Below are positions 30,408 to 39,231 of a stretch of DNA of 64,000 nt, one piece after another. This DNA comes from Sandaracinaceae bacterium (GTDB lineage Bacteria; Myxococcota_A; Polyangia; Polyangiales; Sandaracinaceae). The notes under the pieces were generated by a model. It was given only the letters and a program-made list of their open reading frames with translations, was not told where the DNA came from and made no database searches. The DNA is taken from contig JACKEC010000015.1 in NCBI GenBank assembly GCA_020633195.1, positions 558,001 through 622,000 of the forward strand, in the 5' to 3' direction. Positions within the stretch are counted from its first letter, which is position 1; the number at the start of each line of letters is the position of its first letter. Both the position numbers and the translations under genes were made by a program.

Positions 30408-32582
30408 TCAGGTCCGACGGAGCGTCGAGCCTCCCTCGGAGACGCGACGCACCCCGAGCTCGACGAGGAGGCGCTGCAGCTTGTACGCGATCGCGTGGGG
30501 CACGGCGTCGTCCGGCAGGATGCGGACGGGGACGTCGGCCGGGCTCGCGAGCGCGTCGACGAGCGGGCGCACGTCGTCGAGCTTCGGCGCCGCGGGCAGC
30601 GCGAGGGAGACGACGACCCGCCCCTCGGGATCCTCGAGGCGCGCGCGGAGCCCGTCGCCGGTGCCTTCGAGCGCGAGGACGTGCTCGACCGAGCCGCCGC
30701 GCAGCTCGACGAGGGTCTCCTCGAAGAAGCGACGCTTGCGCGGGGTCGCGCGATCGATCGCCGCCTCGACGTGCGGGACCGCGGCCTCGCCGAGGGCGTG
30801 CAGCATCTCCGCGGCCTCGTAGGCGCCGCGCGTCCAGGCGCGGTCGAGGATCTGCTCCACCACGACCCGCGCCACCGCGTCGGGATCGCAGAGCGGGAGG
30901 TAGCGCTGCAGGAAGACGCCGTTGTCGAGCCGCCCCACGATCGCGTCGCGACGCGCGCGGTCGAGGGACTCGAGCAGCGAGGTGACCCACGCCTGGTCCG
31001 CGTCGAAGCAGGCCTGCCGGACGAGCGGGTCGAGGGCCTCGGGCAGCGCCTCGCTCCGATCGGCGGCGAGGCGCGCGAGCGGACGGAGGACGAAGGCCGC
31101 GTGCGTTGCGGGGCAGGTCCCCCCGAGCGCGTCGGCCATCGATCGCAGCGCCGGCTCGAGCGGCTCCGCGTCGGCGTCCACGCGCGCGGCGAGCGGGGCC
31201 CACTGCGGCGGCGCGAGGCACGCCCCCCAGCCGCGCGGGTGGGGGTACGCGCCGGTCATCACGTCCGCGAGCAGGTCGAGCGCCTCGCGTCCGGAGAGCG
31301 CCGCGGCGATCGCCTCCACCCGGTGTGCGCCCTGCTCTGGGGGCAGCTCGTGCAGCTCGTGGAGCAGCCTCCACGCGGGCGCGGTCACGTCCTCGAGCGC
31401 GAGGGTCCGCTCGAGGGCCCCGTCCGCCGGCGGGTCGAGGAAGCGCTTCATCGCGGCGGGCTCGATCCAGGGGATCGCGCGCAAGGGCAGCGGCACGTTG
31501 GCGTCGCTCGCGAGCTCGAGGAGCGCGCGCTGGCGCGCGTCGAGCTCCGACGGGAGGGCGAGCTCCGCGCGGTCCACGAAGGCGGGGAAGGCGAGCCGGG
31601 CCACCGCGCCCGCCACGCCGCGGAGCGCCTCGTGCTCGGCTTGCTCCTCCTCGGTCGGCCAGCGCGGGGGCGCCGGCGCGTCCTCGGGCTCCACCAGCTC
31701 GGAGCGGATCGGCGGCATGGGGTGATCGGGGAGCCGCCCGATCCTCGCGACGCTCGCGCGAAACGCGCGCTCGATGGCCTCGGTCACCGCCTCGGGGGCG
31801 ACGGTCGTCGCGCGACCGAGCGCCGCGATCGCGAGCGGCGCCAGCCCCGCCCACCCCCACGGCCCGGCGTCGACGGGTGGGCCGGCGACCAGCGCCTCGA
31901 GCTCCTCGAGCACGGCCGGCTCGGCGCTCCCCGCCCGCGCGGCCACGATCGCCGCGGCGCCGCGCACGCGCGCCGAGGCGTCGGCGAGCCCCGCCTCCAC
32001 GAGCGCGGCGTTCGCTCCCTCACCCATCCACCCGAGCGCGAGGAGCTGGCTCGCGCGCGCCCCTTCGTCGGGCTCCCCCGAGACGCGAGCTTCGAGGTCG
32101 GCGACCGCGGCGTCTCGACACTCCGGCAGCCCCGACACCAGCCACGCGGCCTCGCTTCGCACCTCGGGGGCGGGATCGCCGAGCCGGGCCAGGAGGGCGC
32201 TCGCCCCCTCGGCGATCGCGGCGAGCGTCGCCGTCGCCTCGGGGTAGTCCGGAGGCCCCGGCTGGCTACGGAAGGCGTAGGGATCGAAGCCGACCACGGC
32301 GTCGGCCGCGTGCGCGGAGGTCAGGTCACCGAGAAAATGCAGGAGGCGAGCCTTCGACGCGACCGGGGGACCGTCGACGATCGCGATCAGGTACGGCACC
32401 GCCACCGGCGTCGCCGAGAAGTAGCCGCCTTGGTGGTAGATGCCGGCGTAGAGGTCGTGGAGCGCGTCCTCCCAGCCCTCCGCGGCGGTGGCGAGCGCCC
32501 GGATCCGATCGGGCACCTCGACGGCCGGCCCGTAGGCGTCCTCGAGCGTGTTCCAGTCGTGGTCGTCGATCGTGTCGAGCAT
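30408..32582 (-). CDS. HEAT-repeat-like alpha-solenoid protein
   Basis: A 724-residue cytoplasmic protein of mostly helical pairs. Some units look like HEAT or PBS-lyase repeats (for example ALLARLGDPAPEVRSEAAWLVSGL, and ALVEAGLADASARVRGAAAIVAARAGS). The first 110 residues (NTLEDAYGPAVEVPDRIRALATA...GGYFSATPVAVPYLIAI) are of a type found at the start of bacterial HEAT proteins of unknown role. No enzyme motif is seen. The ATG at 32582 gives MLDTIDDHDWNTLEDAYG; the frame stays open upstream but overlaps the divergent gene. TAGGAT about 30 nt upstream could be a -10. Likely a protein-interaction scaffold. Confidence 0.7.
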   Translation of the reverse strand: MLDTIDDHDWNTLEDAYGPAVEVPDRIRALATAAEGWEDALHDLYAGIYHQGGYFSATPVAVPYLIAIVDGPPVASKARLLHFLGDLTSAHAADAVVGFDPYAFRSQPGPPDYPEATATLAAIAEGASALLARLGDPAPEVRSEAAWLVSGLPECRDAAVADLEARVSGEPDEGARASQLLALGWMGEGANAALVEAGLADASARVRGAAAIVAARAGSAEPAVLEELEALVAGPPVDAGPWGWAGLAPLAIAALGRATTVAPEAVTEAIERAFRASVARIGRLPDHPMPPIRSELVEPEDAPAPPRWPTEEEQAEHEALRGVAGAVARLAFPAFVDRAELALPSELDARQRALLELASDANVPLPLRAIPWIEPAAMKRFLDPPADGALERTLALEDVTAPAWRLLHELHELPPEQGAHRVEAIAAALSGREALDLLADVMTGAYPHPRGWGACLAPPQWAPLAARVDADAEPLEPALRSMADALGGTCPATHAAFVLRPLARLAADRSEALPEALDPLVRQACFDADQAWVTSLLESLDRARRDAIVGRLDNGVFLQRYLPLCDPDAVARVVVEQILDRAWTRGAYEAAEMLHALGEAAVPHVEAAIDRATPRKRRFFEETLVELRGGSVEHVLALEGTGDGLRARLEDPEGRVVVSLALPAAPKLDDVRPLVDALASPADVPVRILPDDAVPHAIAYKLQRLLVELGVRRVSEGGSTLRRT

Positions 32583-32681
32583 GGCTCGGGCGGCCTCCGG
32601 GCTCGGGAGGGATCCTAGCGACTGGCGAGCGAGATGCCTCGGCCGTTCGTCGGAGGTCGAGCGCGATCGCGACCATGGAGG

Positions 32682-32687
32682 TAGCCT
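32682..32687 (+). promoter_or_regulatory. -10-like TAGCCT box, leaderless start at 32694
   Basis: TAGCCT is followed by CGCGAC and the ATG at 32694. Member of the TANCYT-N6-start set; no -35 is apparent. Confidence 0.55.
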
Positions 32688-32693
32688 CGCGAC

Positions 32694-33278
32694 ATGGCGA
32701 TCGAGATCGCGCAGCGGGACCTCGACGGAAAGGCGATCACTCATCAGCTCCTGCGGGGCGGCGCGCCGCTCACGTTCGGCGAGGTCGTCCAGGGCTGGAT
32801 CCAGGACGCCGAGGTCCGCGAGGCGAGCCGGCGCGCGATCGCGGACGCGCCCTTCGACGCGCTGTTCTGGGAGGTCGCGCCGATCACCCCCGAGCGCCTC
32901 GGGCAGCCGTTCGAGCAGGTCGTCGTCGACGCGCCCCGGCTCGCGCGGGTCCCGCCCGAGCGAGAGGCCTTCGCGTCGCACTTCGGCGCCGAGTCGGTGG
33001 CGTGCTTCGACAACCTCGGCGGGGACGCGCGCCTGATCGTGCCCGCGCCGCGGGGCCTCGACGCGATCTACGCGCACATCGCGGCGTGCACGCGCGGCGC
33101 CCCCGCCGCGCAGGTGGACTCGCTGTTCCAGAAGGTCGGCGTCGAGCTCGCGGCCCGCCTCGAGCGGCAGAGCCCGGTGTGGGTGTCGACCTCGGGCCTC
33201 GGCGTCTGGTGGGTCCACGTCCGGCTCGACGCGCGCCCCAAGTACTACACGCACGCGCCCTACCGCGCGGCGCCCTGA
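32694..33278 (+). CDS. conserved protein of unknown function (about 200 residues)
   Basis: 194 residues, soluble, no signal peptide. Conserved-looking features include ALFWEVAPITPERLGQPFEQV, ESVACFDNLGGDARLIVPAPR and a C-terminal TSGLGVWWVHVRLDARPKYY with many aromatic residues. It resembles a family of uncharacterised bacterial proteins, probably DUF6940, but I am not certain of the number. The start follows a TAGCCT box by 6 nt, so translation is from a leaderless message. The stop lies 3 bp from the convergent ATP-grasp gene. Confidence 0.65.
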   Translation: MAIEIAQRDLDGKAITHQLLRGGAPLTFGEVVQGWIQDAEVREASRRAIADAPFDALFWEVAPITPERLGQPFEQVVVDAPRLARVPPEREAFASHFGAESVACFDNLGGDARLIVPAPRGLDAIYAHIAACTRGAPAAQVDSLFQKVGVELAARLERQSPVWVSTSGLGVWWVHVRLDARPKYYTHAPYRAAP

Positions 33279-33281
33279 CCG

Positions 33282-34148
33282 CTACGCGATCGCCCGCCGC
33301 ACCGCGGCTCGACAGAAGCGCTCGAGGGCGGCGGGATCCTGCGCGAAGAACAAGGACGGCTCGACGAGCTCGAGCTCCATGACCACGAGCTGGCCCGTCG
33401 GGTCGGGGACCACGTCGACGCGCGCGTAGAGGAGCTCGGCGCCGACCGCGCGGAGCGCCGCGTCGACGATCGCGCGGCCGCCGGGGGGCGGCGGCACCGC
33501 CTCCTCGGAGACGCTCTCGTCCGCGTCGCCGAAGCGCGGCTCCTTGCGGATCGAGTGCGTCATCTCGCCGTCGATCCAGATGAGGCTGCGCTCGCCGTGG
33601 TCCTCGACGGCCTGCAAGTAGGGTTGCACGAGCGCGTCGCGCTCCGCGAGCATCGCGGCGAGGTGGGCTTCCCCGCCGACCTCCTCGCCGGGGCGGACGC
33701 GCCGGTTGCCCCACGACCGGGCGCCGATCGCGGGCTTGATGACGACGTCCGACCAGCCGCGGGCCTCGACGATCGACGCGAGCGCGCGCGCCTCGCCTCG
33801 GCCGACGAGCTCGGTGGGGACGATGGGCACGCCGGCCCGCTCGAGCGCGAGCAGGTAACGCTTGTGGACGTTGGCGCGGATGACGGCGAGGGGGTTGAGG
33901 AGCCGCGTCGCCGCGTCCACCCGCTCGGCCCACGCGAGGAAGGCGTCCGGGGCCTCGTAGTAGTCCCAGGTCGAGCGCGGCACGACGAGGTCGGCGCTCG
34001 CCCAGTCGACGGTCGGGTCGTCCCACGCGGCCAGCGTGTAGTCGCCGCCGGCGCGCTCGATCGCGGCGCGCAGGAGCGGCTCGTCGGGGTCGGGCTCGGG
34101 GAGCTCGCGACAGGTCACGCAGACGATGTGAGGGCGTCGCATCAGCAC
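33282..34148 (-). CDS. ATP-grasp domain ligase
   Basis: 288 residues with an N-terminal pre-ATP-grasp Rossmann-like part (IVCVTCRELPEPDPDEPLL, VVPRSTWDYY). An ATP-grasp core follows, with the lysine in DVVIKPAIGARSWGN and acidic metal ligands near LLYARVDVVPD and VVMELELVEPSLFF. The arrangement is like the RimK/cycloserine-ligase (DcsG) type, which joins an amine to a carboxylate through an acyl phosphate. The substrate is unknown. It is the last gene of a minus-strand series that runs from the heparinase-like gene through oleC, oleD, TerB-like and spermidine-synthase-like genes. It is 4 nt from the latter. Confidence 0.85.
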   Translation of the reverse strand: MLMRRPHIVCVTCRELPEPDPDEPLLRAAIERAGGDYTLAAWDDPTVDWASADLVVPRSTWDYYEAPDAFLAWAERVDAATRLLNPLAVIRANVHKRYLLALERAGVPIVPTELVGRGEARALASIVEARGWSDVVIKPAIGARSWGNRRVRPGEEVGGEAHLAAMLAERDALVQPYLQAVEDHGERSLIWIDGEMTHSIRKEPRFGDADESVSEEAVPPPPGGRAIVDAALRAVGAELLYARVDVVPDPTGQLVVMELELVEPSLFFAQDPAALERFCRAAVRRAIA

Positions 34149-34152
34149 TCCG

Positions 34153-36171
34153 TCACCACACGAGCGCCCGGAGCGGGCTGACGTGATCGTCCGTCCACGC
34201 CTGCGCGCCGGCGAGCGCGGGGGTGTCGCGGAGGCGGCGCCAGCCCCGGCGCGTGCGCAGCGGCTCGAGCGGCGCCTCCGTCCGCGCGAGCGCGACGTAC
34301 TGCGAGGGATCCTGGTCGAGCGCGAGGTCGTCGACGCGCGCCACGTGCACCCCCTCGAGCCCGAGGTCCGCCGCGTTGGCCCGCAGGATCGGCCGGAGGT
34401 CGTAGTAGCGGTTGGACACGTGCAGGACGAGCGTACCCGTCGGGGTCAGGCGGTCGAGGTAGAGCCGCATCGCCTCCTCGGTGACGAGGTGCGCAGGGAT
34501 CGCGTCACCAGCGAACGCGTCGACGAGCAAGAGGTCGTAGGGCGGCTCGCCGCGCTGACGCTCGCGCTCGAGCATCACGCGCGCGTCACCGACGACGACC
34601 TCGGCGGCGTCTCCAGCGCGCGCGAGGTAGCTGAAGTGCCGGCGCGCGAGCTCGACCACGACTGGGTCGATCTCGAAGAAGCGCATGTGCTGGCCGGGCC
34701 GCAGGTGGCCGGCGGCGGCGCCCACGCCGAGGCCGACGACGGCGATGCGCGTGGCGTTCGTCACCGCGAACACGTCGCCGAGGGGCCCGCGCGGGTGGTA
34801 GTAGCTCAGCGGCGTTCCGTCGCGCTCGCGCTGCCGGCCGTGGCGGGTGGTGCCGCTCACGAGGTCGCGGACGGCGCCCTCGCCGCGCGGCGTGCGGGTG
34901 ACGCGGTAGACGCCGTAGAACGAGCGGCGCACCTCGAGGGTGGCGATCGTGTCGCGCTCCGCGGTGCCCGCGCCGACCTTCACGACGATCACCACGACGA
35001 GCGCCGCGGAGACGAGGAGCGCGAGCTTGGGCGCGCCCTTCAGCCACGCGCCGAGCTCCTCGCGCCGGCCGATCAGCATCGTCACCGCGAGGACGGCGAG
35101 CGCGAGCGGGTACTCCCAGAGGCCGCGGAAGGCGATCGGCGCGAGCAGCGCGACGAGGGCCCCGCCGGCCCCGCCCCCGGCCGCGATGACGAGGTAGTAG
35201 AGCGTGAGCCAGCGCGCGTCGGGGCGCCTCCGGTACAGCTCCGCGTGGGCGGCGAGCGTGACGAAGCCGAGGACGACGAGGTGCATCACCGCGTCGAGCC
35301 AGCCGCCGCCGGCGTCGCCCCCGCTGTAGAAGAAGACGCCCACCGCGGCGACGTGCGGCCACAGCCGGCGCACCAGGCGCGGCACCCGCGAGACCTCGCC
35401 GTCCTTCGGGTCGGCGAACGCCACCACGAAGCTGCCGAGGTAGATCGCGAGCGGGACGATCCAGACGAGCGGGACGTTGCCCGCCTCGAGCGCGATCAGG
35501 TTGGTGACCGCCATCAGGAACGCCGACGGCGCCGCGCTGAGGAGCGCCCAGTAGAGCATCGTGGTGGCGGCGGGGGGCGGGGTCTCCTCGGTCGCGGCCT
35601 CGACAGGGGCGGCGGCCCCGCGCACCCGGCGCCACGTGAAGACCGCGAGCGCGACGTAGGCCACGAACCCCGCCGCCCACGCCCAGCGCTGCACCTCGAC
35701 CCCGACGAGGGGCTCGATCAGGAGCGCGTACACGAGCAGCGCGCCGAGGCTGCCCGCGTTGGAGACCGCGTAGAGCGCGTAGGGGGCTTCCCCGCTCCGC
35801 GCGCGCCACCGCTGGGCGACGACCGCCGTCGTCGCGAGCACGCCGAAGGGCAGGGCGACCCACGTCACGAGGCGCGCGAGGATCGCGAGCGACGTGGCGC
35901 TGTCGGCGCTCCCGCCGCCCACGCTCGGGGGGAGCAGCGCGAGGGGCAGCGCGACCACGAGCAGGTGCCAGGGCCCGAGCCGGTCGGCGAGCAGGTGCGC
36001 GTAGAGGTAGGCGACGAAGAGCGCGCCCTGGAAGAACATCAGCGACGTCGTCCACACGTGGAACGCGCCGCCGAAGTAGGGCAGCAGCATCCGGCCGACG
36101 AGCGGCTCGAGCGTGAAGAGGAGGAGCGCGCCGAGGAAGACGAAGGCGTGGAGCGAGGTGAGCTGGCGCAA
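34153..36171 (-). CDS. membrane-fused spermidine synthase-like protein
   Basis: 672 residues. Residues 1-385 hold about ten transmembrane helices. Residues about 420-650 form a spermidine-synthase-like Rossmann domain with AVVGLGVGAAAGHL, MRFFEIDPVVVELA and VVVGDARVMLE. YDLLLVDAFAGDAIPAHLVTEEA includes the catalytic Asp region. Fused proteins of this type are common in Gram-negative bacteria. Whether they make polyamines or methylate something else is unsettled. The gene follows the TerB-like gene by 6 nt and precedes the ATP-grasp gene by 4 nt, so it is likely in the same operon. Confidence 0.88.
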   Translation of the reverse strand: MRQLTSLHAFVFLGALLLFTLEPLVGRMLLPYFGGAFHVWTTSLMFFQGALFVAYLYAHLLADRLGPWHLLVVALPLALLPPSVGGGSADSATSLAILARLVTWVALPFGVLATTAVVAQRWRARSGEAPYALYAVSNAGSLGALLVYALLIEPLVGVEVQRWAWAAGFVAYVALAVFTWRRVRGAAAPVEAATEETPPPAATTMLYWALLSAAPSAFLMAVTNLIALEAGNVPLVWIVPLAIYLGSFVVAFADPKDGEVSRVPRLVRRLWPHVAAVGVFFYSGGDAGGGWLDAVMHLVVLGFVTLAAHAELYRRRPDARWLTLYYLVIAAGGGAGGALVALLAPIAFRGLWEYPLALAVLAVTMLIGRREELGAWLKGAPKLALLVSAALVVVIVVKVGAGTAERDTIATLEVRRSFYGVYRVTRTPRGEGAVRDLVSGTTRHGRQRERDGTPLSYYHPRGPLGDVFAVTNATRIAVVGLGVGAAAGHLRPGQHMRFFEIDPVVVELARRHFSYLARAGDAAEVVVGDARVMLERERQRGEPPYDLLLVDAFAGDAIPAHLVTEEAMRLYLDRLTPTGTLVLHVSNRYYDLRPILRANAADLGLEGVHVARVDDLALDQDPSQYVALARTEAPLEPLRTRRGWRRLRDTPALAGAQAWTDDHVSPLRALVW

Positions 36172-36177
36172 GCGGCG

Positions 36178-36489
36178 TCAGCTCACGAGCTTCTGGACGC
36201 GCTCGAGGAACCACTTCTCGGAGTTGCTCATCTCGCCATGGACGGACAAGGCCTTCTTCACCTCCGAGAGGAGGTTCGCCTTGGCGGCGGCCGAGAGCGC
36301 CTCGACGCGCTCCTCGACGGGGCTGTCGATGCTCACCCCGCGCAGGGCCTCCTGCTTCTCCTCCTCGGGCATCCCGAGGGACTCGGCGACGCGGTCGAGG
36401 TGGGTCCGCTCCTCGTCGGCGAGCACACCGTCGGCGATGAGCATCTGCGCGAGGATCTGGACGTAGAGGACTCGGTCTTTCGCGTCCAT
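36178..36489 (-). CDS. TerB-like (DjlA-like) helical protein
   Basis: 103 residues, all-helical, of the TerB/DjlA N-domain type. Characteristic elements are LAQMLIADGVLADEERTHLDRVAESLGM, where the acidic DGxxxxxE stretch is the metal-binding site in TerB, and AAAKANLLSEVKKALSVHGEM. Function in related systems includes stress response and tellurite resistance, but small stand-alone members are uncharacterised. It is 35 nt from oleD and 6 nt from the spermidine-synthase-like gene. Confidence 0.75.
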   Translation of the reverse strand: MDAKDRVLYVQILAQMLIADGVLADEERTHLDRVAESLGMPEEEKQEALRGVSIDSPVEERVEALSAAAKANLLSEVKKALSVHGEMSNSEKWFLERVQKLVS

Positions 36490-36524
36490 GTCGCGCGTAG
36501 AATGCGCCAGTTACCGCGTTTGGT

Positions 36525-37535
36525 CTACGCCCTCGACGCCGCCTCGAGCGAGAGCGACTGGCGCAGGCGCTCCAGGCCCTCCGCGATCGAGACCTGCGGC
36601 GCCCACTCGAGGTCGCGTCGGGCCGCCCCGATGTCGAACCAGTGCGGGGTGGTGAGGACCTCGGCGACGAAGCGGGTGAGCGGAGGCTCGCGGTCCGTCC
36701 GCGCGAGGGTGAACGCTCGCTCCAGCACCGCGCCCATGGCGTGGGCGGCGCGCCGTGGGATGGGGACGACCTTCGGGTCCTCGATGCCGCCCGCCTCGAG
36801 GATCCGCGTCACGATCTCGCGCATCGGCACGGGCTCGCCGTTGCTGATGAAGTAGGGGCGGCCCGCGCACGCGGCCCCGGGGCCGACCCGCTCGAGCGCG
36901 TTGAGGTGCGCGTCCGCGGCGTTGTCGACGTAGACCGTGTCGACGAGCTCGCGGCCCCCGCCCGGCAGCACGATCCGCCCTCGCCGCGCCCGTGCGATCA
37001 TCCGCGGCACGAGGTGCGGGTCGCCGGGGCCCCAGATCAGGTGAGGGCGGAGCGCGACGACGCTGAGCTGCGGCCCGTTCGCCTCGAGCACCTCGCGCTC
37101 GGCGCGGGCCTTCGTGGACACGTAGGCCGAGACGTCGGGGTCGGTCGTGTAGGGCAGCGACTCGTCTCCGCCTCGGGTGCCGCCGCGGTGGTGCACCACG
37201 CTCGGGGTGCTCGTGTAGACGAGCTTCGGGACCTGGTGGGCGCGGCACGCCGCGAGCACGTTCCGCGTGCCGTCGAGGTTGGCGCGGCGGTACTCGTCGT
37301 AGTCGCCCCACACGCCCGCCTTCGCCGCGGTGTGGACGACCGCGTCGCAGCCCTTGGCCGCCGCGATCACCGCCTCGCGATCGGCGAGGTCGCCCCGGAC
37401 GTGGCTGACCCCGAGCGCGTCGAGCGCCGGGTAGCGCCCGCGGCTGAAGCTCCGCACCGAGTGGCCGCGCGCGACGAGCCGCTCGGCGATCGCGCCGCCG
37501 AGGAAGCCGCCTCCGCCGGTGAGGAGGACCCTCAC
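36525..37535 (-). CDS. oleD: 2-alkyl-3-oxoalkanoate reductase OleD
   Basis: Reduces the OleA product (2-alkyl-3-ketoacid) to a 2-alkyl-3-hydroxyacid with NADPH. 336 residues, extended SDR fold: the N-terminal TGGGGFLGG (6-14) binds the cofactor, and the YxxxK pair is Y138 and K142 in YVSTK. A GTG start overlaps the TGA of oleC (GTGA at 37532-37535), so translation is coupled. Sequence features such as VHTAAKAGVWGDYDEY and RPHLIWGPGDPHLVPR fit OleD rather than a general sugar epimerase. The oleC product then acts on the hydroxyacid. Partner genes oleA and oleB lie 10 kb away on the same strand. Confidence 0.93.
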   Translation of the reverse strand: MRVLLTGGGGFLGGAIAERLVARGHSVRSFSRGRYPALDALGVSHVRGDLADREAVIAAAKGCDAVVHTAAKAGVWGDYDEYRRANLDGTRNVLAACRAHQVPKLVYTSTPSVVHHRGGTRGGDESLPYTTDPDVSAYVSTKARAEREVLEANGPQLSVVALRPHLIWGPGDPHLVPRMIARARRGRIVLPGGGRELVDTVYVDNAADAHLNALERVGPGAACAGRPYFISNGEPVPMREIVTRILEAGGIEDPKVVPIPRRAAHAMGAVLERAFTLARTDREPPLTRFVAEVLTTPHWFDIGAARRDLEWAPQVSIAEGLERLRQSLSLEAASRA

Positions 37536-39181
37536 CGCTCCGCCACCCACGCGCCGAGCTGCTCGCGCTTGATCTTGGCGTTGTGCCGGATGTCGACGGG
37601 GAAGCCCGGGTGGAATTCGAAGCGCGTGATCCCGCGCGTGGCCTCGTGGGCGTCGGCCAGGGCCTGCAACTCGCTTTGCGTCGGGCGGCGCCGGCCGGGC
37701 TCGAGCTCGAGGCACACGACGGGGCGCCCTCCGGCCTTCACCAGCGCGCTCCGGAACACCGCGGCGTGGGCGTCGAACACCCCCTCGACGCGGCCCGTGA
37801 ACCACGTGCGATCGGCCGTCTCGACCCGCTGCGCCTTGCGGCCGCAGAACCAGAGGCGCCCCTCGTCGTCGAAGTAGCCGAGGTCACCCATGCGATGGCG
37901 GACGGCGCCGCCGTCGTCGATCTTCGCGAGGGCGGTCTGCGCGGGCGCCTCGAAGTAGGCCCTCGTCGCCTGCGGGCCGCGCACCGTGATCTCGCCCACC
38001 ACGCCGGCCTCGAGGACGCGGGCGTCCTCCATGCGGGCGATCGGGCCGTCGTCGATCGCGACGATCGCGACGTCCGCCTCGGGGACCGGGCGACCCACGC
38101 AGACGCCCGCGCCGGCGGCCGTGCGCTCGGCCGTCTCGCCGAGGACCTCGCGGCTCTCGATGCTCGCGACGGGCAGGCACTCGGTCGCGCCGTAGGGCGT
38201 CACCACCTCGCCGTCGTCGGGGAGCATCGCGCGCATGCGCCGCAGCACGTGCGTCGGCACCGGGGCGCCGGCGCTGATCACGCGCTTCAGGCAGGGGAGG
38301 CTCCGGCGCTCCCGCTCGCCCCAGCGCCCGAGCGCGTTGAGCAGCGCGGGGGAGCCGAACATGTTGGTGACGCCGAAGTCCTCGATCGCGGAAGCGATCT
38401 TGACGGGGTCGGCCTTGGCCGGGCGCGTCGGATCCATGTCCGGGATGACGGTGGTCATGCCCAGCGCGGGATCGAAGAGCGCGAAGAGCGGGAACGTCGG
38501 CAGGTCGATCTCGCCGGGCCGGATGTCGTACATCCGGCGGATCGCGTCGACCTGCGCCGCGAAGTTGCCGTGCGTGTAGACGGCGCCCTTGGGCGGGCCG
38601 GTGCTGCCGCTCGTGAACAGGATCGCGGCGAGGTCGTCGCGCTTCGTCGGCGCGAGCGCGGGGCCCCGGTCACGGCGGCCGCGGCGCTCGATGTCGTCGA
38701 GGGTCAAGCCCCGCCAGGGGCCGCGGGGGCCCACCGTGATCACCGTCCGGATGCTGTCGGGCGACCACCGCAGCACGAGCCGCGCGGCCTGCGCGGTGGG
38801 GATCCCGATGAAGGCCTCGGGCCGCGCCTTGGCGAGACACGCCTTCATGTTCGCGAGCCCGATGCCGGGGTCGACCATGACGGGCGCGAGGCCGGCCTTG
38901 AAGAGCCCGAAGACGAGGCTGAAGAGCTCGAGCGAGGGCCGCACCATCAGCGCCACGCGGGTCTCGGGCTCGAGGCCGATCGAGCGGAGGCCGAGCGCGA
39001 TCGCGTCGGACGCCTCGTCGAGCTGGCGGTAGGTGTAGTGGGTGTAGCGGACCCGGCCGCGGGCGTCGGCGCCGTCCGGGAAGAAGATCGCGGGCGCGTA
39101 GGGCCGCTCCTCCGCCATGCGGGAGACGTGCGCGGCGACGTTGACCGTCTCCTGGGGGCTGGGCTGGGTCGCCGCGTCCAT
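37532..39181 (-). CDS. oleC: beta-lactone synthetase OleC
   Basis: ATP-dependent cyclisation of 2-alkyl-3-hydroxyacids to beta-lactones in hydrocarbon biosynthesis. 549 residues of the AMP-forming ligase superfamily. The P-loop is ILFTSGSTGPPKG (about 187-199). The TPYGATECLPVA block is typical of OleC rather than fatty acyl-CoA ligases. The GDLGYFDDEGRLWFCGRK region and the C-terminal NAKIKREQ lysine are also present. Long-chain olefin OleC proteins usually have this size. It starts 50 nt downstream of the heparinase-like gene and overlaps oleD by 4 nt. Confidence 0.93.
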   Translation of the reverse strand: MDAATQPSPQETVNVAAHVSRMAEERPYAPAIFFPDGADARGRVRYTHYTYRQLDEASDAIALGLRSIGLEPETRVALMVRPSLELFSLVFGLFKAGLAPVMVDPGIGLANMKACLAKARPEAFIGIPTAQAARLVLRWSPDSIRTVITVGPRGPWRGLTLDDIERRGRRDRGPALAPTKRDDLAAILFTSGSTGPPKGAVYTHGNFAAQVDAIRRMYDIRPGEIDLPTFPLFALFDPALGMTTVIPDMDPTRPAKADPVKIASAIEDFGVTNMFGSPALLNALGRWGERERRSLPCLKRVISAGAPVPTHVLRRMRAMLPDDGEVVTPYGATECLPVASIESREVLGETAERTAAGAGVCVGRPVPEADVAIVAIDDGPIARMEDARVLEAGVVGEITVRGPQATRAYFEAPAQTALAKIDDGGAVRHRMGDLGYFDDEGRLWFCGRKAQRVETADRTWFTGRVEGVFDAHAAVFRSALVKAGGRPVVCLELEPGRRRPTQSELQALADAHEATRGITRFEFHPGFPVDIRHNAKIKREQLGAWVAER

Positions 39182-39231
39182 CGGGGCCTCCCATAGCACG
39201 CCCGGGGGTGGCGCTCCCGCGACGGAGGCGG

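Noticed and set aside
36178..36489. Tellurite resistance operon
   Set aside because: Only a single small TerB-like protein is present; no terC, terD or terZ neighbours.
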